Shown: one piece after another, positions 57,664 through 64,000 of the stretch
How positions within the stretch are numbered: position 1 is the first letter of the stretch
Layout of the letters: the number at the start of each line of letters is the position of its first letter
Assembly (NCBI GenBank): GCA_949752795.1
Contig: OX457060.1
Coordinates: forward strand, 2,781,454 to 2,845,453
Source of the DNA: Hyperoodon ampullatus
Taxonomy: Eukaryota; Chordata; Mammalia; Artiodactyla; Ziphiidae
DNA length: 64,000 nucleotides
Direction: 5' to 3'
Notes under the pieces: generated by a model
Databases searched by the model: none
The model's input: the letters and a program-made list of their open reading frames with translations, nothing else
Told to the model about the DNA's origin: nothing
Position numbers and translations under genes: made by a program

Positions 57664-59864
57664 TGATTGCTTACTATGAAGTGAAGGTATGTATAAAAAC
57701 ATTGCCAATTTCACACAGAAAATCCATGGCAGAATCAGGATTCAAAGGCCGGCAGCCTGACCTTAGTGCTTGAGTGCTTAACTGGGATGCTATCCTGCCT
57801 CCCTTCCTCTGCCCTGGGCAGTCTCTCCCCTAGGGCACCCAGTTGTGTTTCCTTGGCACCTTATCCAGATAATCAGTTCTGGTTTTCCAAGGTGATAGAC
57901 ATGTGGAGTTGCACCCTTAGTCATCCATTTATACAAAGACAGTAACAATATAATTGCAGCAAAGCAGACAGTCCTCTCATTTGATGGCCATGGTGGTTCA
58001 ACATATAGAACCAATCTCCTTGGATTGAGTCCCTTCAACAAGGACCATTTCCTATTAGTGTAAATGCTAATGAACAAATGGTCATGGAGGGGCCTGTGGA
58101 CCACTTCTTGGGTAACTAGATGGGATAGAGATTCTAAGACCTCAAGGAGTTTGTAAGTGGGTTGGGGTAATGTGATTAACATATAGGAAAAAATGAGAGC
58201 CAATATAGGAAGAGTAGCTGAAAATGCTTGTAGGAGGCTCAAACAGAATTCAGCTGATGGGAACTGGGTTAGGGAGGTGTCAGAAGCCATGAGGAGAAAA
58301 TGATACAGTCAGAAAACTTTAGGCTTGATAAATAAAATGACAAACTTGTGATGCATCCTCATCTTCTTCCTGGATCCTCTGTTTATCTGGAAGATGGTTT
58401 CTGATCATCCTTTCAGTGGATCTTCAAAGGATTTGCCAGAAAGCTCTACCTTGGGCTTCTTCAAACTCCTTGGCCCTGAAATGCTGGAGAGAAACAAAAC
58501 AGCACCGTTTGTGTGCCTTGAGTCTGAAAAAGAAGCAAATCAAGCAGCTGGGAGATCCAGATTTTGCTGAATAACCATCTTCAGAGAAGACAACAAAGAA
58601 TCCTATAATCTGTTTAAATGCAAGATAGGAAAATGATTGTTTTAACCAATGTAATTTTGTATATTTTTGAATTGAAATAATTATGTTTCTGAATCAATCA
58701 AAATTTCCAATACAATCAATCTCCTTGATAAAATTACCCAGACTTATTTAAGAAAACAAGGAGCACTTCCCTCTTTCAATTTAAAAATATCAGGAATCAA
58801 TTTCCAATTTGTCCTAAGGAAGCTTTCCCAATTGGCTCAAGCTATTCTTGGTGCATTAGCACTTCCTTGGAGCCATCCTCCTCATCAACAGATGTGTCAG
58901 CTTAGGACAAAACAGCATCTGCCCTCCCTCCCTATCAGCCCACTATCCTGCAACACACACACACACACACACACATACACACACACACTCCCCCTCTGCC
59001 CACAGAGGGAGGTTAGAAGACAAGATCAAAGTGGCAGATGCTAAGAGGGCTTTCAGCCACAGGGAAGATGCTAACTGATCAAGAGTTTTGTAGGGCACCA
59101 GTCAGGGAGACATGCAGCCCTGAGGTTGGGGAGACAAGAAAACAAAAAACAACACAACATAAATTGTTGAAAAGAATTAGCAGGACAAACCAACCATTTG
59201 TACAGGGAAAGCAAAAGACAGAGGCAGATCCAAAGTGACAACCAATATCCTTCCTAAAAGATGGGAGAGGTGACGGCTCAATAACCACAGTGGAAAAATC
59301 AGGATCAGGGAGAAGACAGCTGAGCCTCTCTGTTGTCCTGTGCTAGTGTGGGGACCTCAGTGTTGGCAATCAATGGCATGGCTATCAGGCCCAGATAGGA
59401 AACCGGTAGGAAAGAGCAAATGCCTATTGCTGAGTCTGGATGAGACACATTCCTCTGTAGCTGGAAGCTTTGTCCTGTGGTGTCTTTGCAAGACAAAGGG
59501 AATTTTGAAGGACAGCAGACTGCCAGTGAGTCTCTGTGGTTTCCAGAATAAAGCACAGTCTCCCCAGCCTGGACCTTGAGATCCTCTGTATTCTGATAAT
59601 TGGGGTGATCTTCCACTGACCAATCAAAATCGGTCACTGGCCATAGTGCTAGAGCAGGCTGGCCCTGCAGGGCCACTGTAGTGCTCGACATTAATCTTTA
59701 GTTCTGGGTTTGGGAAACTTCCTGGGTTGTCCCAGGTTGATGACAGTATGTGGGCAGATTTCAGTACTCTAAGGACCAGTATGGTCTCACTGCAGGCACC
59801 AGCTGAATCTCTGCCCAATCCAAAATGTTACTACAGCAACCCCTTAAGTTGAAACCTTCATTTC
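57664..59864. other. Unassigned sequence
   Basis: No named repeat or gene. A 166-codon antisense open frame at 57790-58290 has no recognisable domain. A CA repeat is at 58951-58989, and a 16-base perfect palindrome lies at 59660-59675. The composition otherwise looks non-coding. Confidence 0.35.
58951..58989. repeat. (CA)n microsatellite
   Basis: About 19 CA units with one TA interruption near 58976. Confidence 0.9.
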
Positions 59865-60235
59865 TAGCCAGATTGGTCTCCTCATATACAAACACACACC
59901 CCAACTTATCACACTAGGCCAAGGCCCTCTGACTTTGTTTCTTATGTCCTCTTACCTGAAATGACCTCACATCATCCTGCATTGTTGCTTAGAGCAGAGA
60001 GTATATCCTGCCCCTGCTCTCTCCTTGCCTGAGCTAATGCAATACCAACTGTCTATAACAGATAAAAACACTGCATAAAGTGTCTTCTTTCAGATGGAGA
60101 GCTCCCTGGAGGTAGAAATGATGCCTCAAACTCCTTGCTCTTACTGTGGGTCTTCTACAGAATCTAGCACTTTGCTTGGCACACAGCTGTACTTCCTTAA
60201 ATGCTTTCTGCAAGGACTGAACTGACAAAAAGGGA
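59865..60235 (+). repeat. L2 (LINE-2) 3' region
   Basis: L2 order: 'ggtctcctcatatacaaac', 'ctaggccaaggccctctg', 'cttgcctgagctaatgcaatacc', 'agatggagagctccctggagg', 'gtcttctacagaatctagcac', then 'ttggcacacagctgtacttcc' and 'aaatgctttctgcaaggactg' as the degraded 3' end. Confidence 0.65.
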
Positions 60236-60364
60236 CGTTATTCAAATGGTGAGAGAAATCAGAGATGAAGAAGTGAGAATCACCATCCCCTTCTCTCCCA
60301 CCCCTGCCTCTGTGGAGGTACTTTTTAGCTTACTGCACTTGATCCATGTATTATCAATAACATC

Positions 60365-60535
60365 TGATGACTATTCAGCATTTATTAGCTTCTAAGTGCT
60401 ATGTACATGTATTTTATCTTTACAACAAACCCATGTATTAGTTATTGTAATTATTCTCATTTCACAAATGAGGTATCTGACGCAGAACAAAGCAAGATGT
60501 CTTGCCCATGGTGACTCCAGAATCCAGTCACTTTG
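60365..60535 (-). repeat. MIR SINE relic, antisense
   Basis: Antisense MIR order: 'cagcatttattagcttctaag', 'gctatgtacatgtattttatc', 'attctcatttcacaaatgag', 'ctgacgcagaacaaagcaag' and 'cttgcccatggtgac'. Confidence 0.7.
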
Positions 60536-60769
60536 CTGTATCAGCTCTGTCAGATGAGTGAGGCTCTCTCCAGCAGAGCTTGTTTCTTGGGTTTTCTCTA
60601 CAGCTATTTTGAGATTGATCTTTCTGTACCTCCTCCATTCCAAGATGATGCTGATTTCTTCCTGGCAGCACTGTAATGGAAGACAAGCCAGCACTCACAT
60701 AAGATCAATTTCTGAACCAATAGAATTTATCTAAATTTGTTGTGGATCATTGGAGTCCTGTTCTGCCAA

Positions 60770-60827
60770 CCCATGAGGGAAACAGAATATAGATCAAACC
60801 CATGAGGGAAACAGAATATAGATCAAA
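60770..60827. repeat. Exact 29-bp tandem duplication
   Basis: The 29-base unit beginning 'cccatgagggaaacagaa' occurs twice with no mismatch at 60770-60798 and 60799-60827. It is a recent local duplication in otherwise unassigned sequence. Confidence 0.95.
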
Positions 60828-60954
60828 CCCTCTTTCTGAAAATTCCAGACCATTGTCCACACACTTTTTGGCTGTGCTGGTAGGGTCATGATGATTGTGT
60901 TGATGACTCATTGGAAGATGTAAGCTGCCTGTTGCAACTTAGCAATGTTTTGAT

Positions 60955-61205
60955 ATTAATATTAATGGATATTTTTGGACACTTCCTATGGATCAAGTGC
61001 TGCCCTAGGAGATGTACATACATTCTCCCATTTAATCCTCCCCCAAAACTGATGAGATAGGTGTAATTATCGTTTCCACTTTAAAGTTGAAGAAACAAAG
61101 GCACAGCCAAGTCTAAGTTGTACAAACTCTCATAGGTAGTTGGTAATGGAGCCATGATTCAAATCTTGACATGCTTGAATTCAAGCACTGTTCTGTTCTC
61201 AATGG
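60955..61205 (-). repeat. MIR SINE relic, antisense, near full length
   Basis: Antisense MIR order is complete: 'cacttcctatggatcaag', 'tgctgccctaggagatgtac', 'catttaatcctcccccaaaa', 'gatgagataggtgtaattatcg', 'aagaaacaaaggcacagcc', 'gtagttggtaatggagccatg' and 'caagcactgttctgttctc'. Confidence 0.8.
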
Positions 61206-61432
61206 GATGTCCTGATCAGGATATATGTCCATCTCCTTCTTGTTGTTTAAAATTTTTCATTGGAACTGGGTTTGATGCCACACACTAAAATGTGATGTGC
61301 GGGGAAGCATGCTTAACTGAGGATCAAACACTATTCAGAATCCTGAACCAGATAATCTCTTAGGGGTCCCACAGTTCCAAGTCTGTATGAGCTTATGGTT
61401 CTCTACCTCAGCTGATAACACGGTATAAGGTA
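61206..61432. other. Unassigned sequence
   Basis: Short stretch before the Tigger element; nothing recognised. Confidence 0.3.
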
Positions 61433-62063
61433 TAGGCATACCTTGAACATATTACAGGTTTGGTTCCAGACCACTGCAATAAGGTGAATAGTGCAATAAA
61501 GCAAGTGACATGAATTTTTCAGTTTCCCAGTGCATATAAAAGTTATGTTTACACTATACTGTAGTTTATTTTGTGTGCAACAGCATTATGTCTTAACAAA
61601 AAAAACATGTACACAGATTAATTTAAAAATGCTTTATTGCTAAAAATATGCCAACCATCACCTGACTCTTCAATGAGTTGTAATCTTTTGCTGGTGGAGG
61701 GTCTTGCTTCGATGTTGATAGCTGCTAACTGATCAGGGAGGTGGTTCCTGAAAGCTGGGATGGCTGTGGCAATTTCTTAAAATAAGGCAATAATGAAGTT
61801 TGTCACATTGACTGACACTTCATCTCATGAAAGATTTCTCTGCAACATGCATTGCTGTTTGATAGCATTTTACCCACAGTACAACTTCTTTCAAAATTGG
61901 AGTCAATCCTCAAACCCAACTCCTCCTTTATCAACTAAGTTTAGTAATATTCTAAATCTTTTGTTGTTCTTTCAACAATGTTCACAGCATCTTCAACAGA
62001 AGTAGATTCCATCTCAAGAAACCACTCTCTTTGCCCATGCATAAGAAGCAACTCCTCATCTGT

Positions 62064-62249
62064 TCAAATTTTATCATGAGATTGCAGCAATTCAGCCACA
62101 TCTTCAGACTCCACTTCTAATTCTAGTTCTCTTCCTATTTTCACTGCATCTGCCATTACTTCCTCCACCGAAGTCTTGAACCCCTTAAAGTCATCCACAA
62201 GAGTTGGAATCAACTTCTTCCAAATTCCTGTTAATGTTGATATTTTCAC
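62064..62249 (-). pseudogene. Tigger transposase remnant, C-terminal part
   Basis: A 61-residue minus-strand open segment includes [19 protein letters not shown], which matches the region downstream of the DDE domain in pogo/Tigger transposases. It ends in an in-frame stop and is separated by frameshifts from the catalytic part at 62334-62651. Confidence 0.75.
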
Positions 62250-62333
62250 CTCTTCCCATGAATCACCAATGTTCTTAATGGCATCTAGAATGAAGAATCC
62301 TTTTCAGAAGGCTCTTAATTGACTTTTCCCAGA

Positions 62334-62651
62334 TCAATCAGAGGAATCACTATCTATGGCAGCTATAGCCTTATGGAATGTATTTATGTAATAATAAGAT
62401 TTGAAAGTCCAAATTAGTACTTGGTCCATGATCTGCAGAATGAATGTTGTGTTAGCAGGCATGAAAACAACATGAATCTTGCTGTCAGTCTCCATCAGAG
62501 GTCTTGGGTGACCAGGTGCATTTTCAACAAACAGTAATATTTTGAAAGGAATCTTTTGTTTTGTTTTGTTTTGTTTTTTTCCTGAGCAGTAGGTCTCAAC
62601 AATGGGCTTAAAATATTCAGTAAACCATGTTGTAAACAGAGGTGCTGTCAT
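62334..62651 (-). pseudogene. Tigger transposase remnant, DDE catalytic part
   Basis: A 105-residue minus-strand open segment carries [11 protein letters not shown] and VVFMPANTT, motifs of the DDE domain of pogo-type transposases. In this family the residue before N in the first motif is normally a catalytic aspartate. Here it is glutamate, encoded at 62523-62525. Residues KKQNKTKQK come from an AAAAC-like expansion near 62555-62580 and are not part of a normal transposase. The N-terminal DNA-binding region further right is broken by stops. Confidence 0.75.
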
Positions 62652-63914
62652 CTAGGCTTTGTTATTCCATTTCTAGAGCACAGAGTAGATGTAGCATAAT
62701 TCTTAAGAACCCTAGGATGTTTGGAATGGTAAATAAGCATTGGCTTTAACTTAAAGTCACTAGCTGCATTAGTCCCTAATAAGAGAGCCTATCCTTTGAA
62801 GCTTTGAAGCCAGGCATCGACTTCTCTTCTCTAGCTATAAAAGTCTTAGATGGCATCTTCCTCCAATAGAAGGCTGTTTCATCTACCATTGAAAATCTTA
62901 TTTAGTGTAGCCACCTTCATTAATCATCTTAGCTAGACCTTCTAGATAACTTGCTGCAGCTTCTACATCAGCACTTGCTGCTTCACCTTGCACTTTTATG
63001 TTATGAAAACAGCTTCTTTCAACCTCTGCTAGCTTCAAACTTTCCTTTTGCAGCTTCCCCACCTCTCTCAGCATTCATAGAATTGAAGAGAGTTAGGGCC
63101 TTTCTCTGTATTAGGCTTTGGCTCAGGGAATGCTGTGGCATTCTAGATAATCTCCTATCTAGCCCACTAAAACTTTCTCCATATTAGCAATAAGCCTGTT
63201 TCACTTTGTTATCATTTGTGTGTCCACTGGAGTAGCACTTTTAATTTCCTTCAGGAACTTTTCCTTTGCATTCACCACTTAACTAACTGGTGCAAGAGGC
63301 CTAGCTTTCAGTCTATCTTGGCTTTCAACATACCTTCCTCACTAAACTTAATCATTTCTAGCTTTTAATTTAAAGTGAGAGATGTGTGACCCTTCCTTTC
63401 ACTTGAACACTTATAGGTCATTGTAGGGTTATTTAACTGGCATAATTTCAATATTGTGTCTCAAGGAATAGGGAGGCCTGAGAAGCAAGAGAGGAGCAGT
63501 CAGAACACACACAGTATTTACAGATTCAGTTGGCCATCTTATATGGGCATGGTTTGTGTTGCCCTAAAATAATTACAATAGTAACATCAAAGACCACTGA
63601 TCACAGATCATCATAGCAAATATAATAATAATGAAAAATTTGACATAGTGCAAGGATTACCAAAATGTGACACAGAAACACAAAGTGAGCAAATGTTCCT
63701 GGAAAAATAGCACTGATAGTCTTGCTCCATACAGGGTTGCCACAAACCTTTCATATGTAAAAAATGCAATATCAAAAAAGTGAGGTATGTCTGTACTTGT
63801 TTTTGTCATAGCAACTAGGATTCATATGTTCTTTGAAGACAGGTATCAAAAGATAAATATAAATATACATATGGACACAGATATTAATATAGGTACAGAT
63901 ACTTAGAACTATTT

Positions 63915-64000
63915 AGCCTAATTTTGTGCAAGCCCCCATACCAGACACTTCGGATTCAGTAGAGCCTATTAAATCTCACAACAAACATTAGAAGTAGTTA
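63915..64000 (-). repeat. MIR 5' (antisense) fragment cut by window end
   Basis: 'ataccagacacttcggattc' then 'ctattaaatctcacaacaaac' follow the antisense MIR order. The window ends before the rest can be seen. Confidence 0.45.

Larger units (their letters stand above)
61433..63793 (-). mobile_element. Near full-length Tigger1-type DNA transposon (TcMar-Tigger, pogo group)
   Basis: The 2.36-kb block matches the order of Tigger1 on the minus strand. It is bounded by inverted ends ('aggcatacctt' at 61434 and 'gaggtatgtctg' at 63782-63793) and by TA on both sides (61431-61432 and 63794-63795), the TA target duplication of the Tc1/mariner superfamily. Minus-strand fragments of the pogo-type transposase remain at 62064-62249 and 62334-62651. 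The length is close to the family's usual 2.4 kb. Stops, indels and an AAAAC expansion show that it is dead. Lineage-specific Tigger1 variants are known in artiodactyls. Confidence 0.85.

Noticed and set aside
57790..58290. 166-codon open frame on the minus strand
   Set aside because: It has a mildly hydrophobic stretch, but no recognisable family or Kozak-like context, so a gene call is not supported.
1..64000. CRISPR-like arrays or bacterial operons
   Set aside because: No regularly spaced direct repeats and no prokaryotic gene organisation. The repeats are mammalian.

Overview
This window looks like ordinary euchromatic DNA from a placental mammal, most probably a cetacean (whale or dolphin). 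The lineage call rests on four tRNA-derived SINEs of the CHR type, which is typical of cetaceans, hippos and their relatives. It is also supported by the style of the youngest LINE-1 copies and by a background of mammal-wide relics (MIR, L2, MER5A, MLT1, Tigger1). I found no protein-coding exon, rRNA, tRNA gene or CRISPR array that I can support. Every protein-like signal I recognise belongs to a decayed transposable element.

Layout. 1-6.5 kb is a stack of LINE-1 relics: an antisense fragment, an isolated L1 5'-UTR piece, L1M 3'-UTR sequence, an old L1 split by a younger antisense L1 3' fragment with a 10-bp target duplication, and HAL1/L1-like sequence. 6.7-11 kb holds MIR, two adjacent LTRs (one sense, one an antisense MLT1), another MIR and a MER5A. 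11-20 kb is mostly unassigned, moderately GC-rich sequence with a second L1 5'-UTR piece, an LTR-like block, L2 and MIR. 21.2-24.1 kb is LINE-rich and contains a clean 5'-truncated antisense L1 with a nested SINE; both insertions keep exact target-site duplications. 25.7-26.5 kb is a broken retroviral pol relic on the minus strand. 29-31.7 kb has MIR, L2, a CHR SINE and MIR. 31.7-42.4 kb is largely unassigned, with an L1 3' end at 34.7 kb, small MIRs, and an old antisense L1 split by a SINE near 38 kb.

42.5-46.6 kb is another LINE/LTR pile-up. 46.8-53.5 kb is mostly unassigned with MIR, MER5A, L2 and an unresolved repeat family. 53.5-57.0 kb is a long sense L1 ORF2 relic interrupted by an MLT1 LTR. 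57.3-61.4 kb has the longest SINE, L2, MIRs and a small tandem duplication. 61.4-63.8 kb is a nearly full-length, inactivated Tigger1-type DNA transposon on the minus strand, still flanked by its TA target duplication.

The elements do not work together as a system. Their nesting gives a relative chronology: Tigger, MER5A, MIR, L2 and MLT1 first, then L1M and HAL1, then younger L1, then CHR SINEs. I did not find a previously undescribed biological system. The most checkable observations are the intact insertion junctions, the orphan L1 5'-UTR pair, the altered catalytic motif in the Tigger relic, and several unassigned stretches whose conservation is unknown. Family names come from sequence recognition without a database search, and repeat boundaries are accurate to about 10-50 bases except where a target duplication is described.
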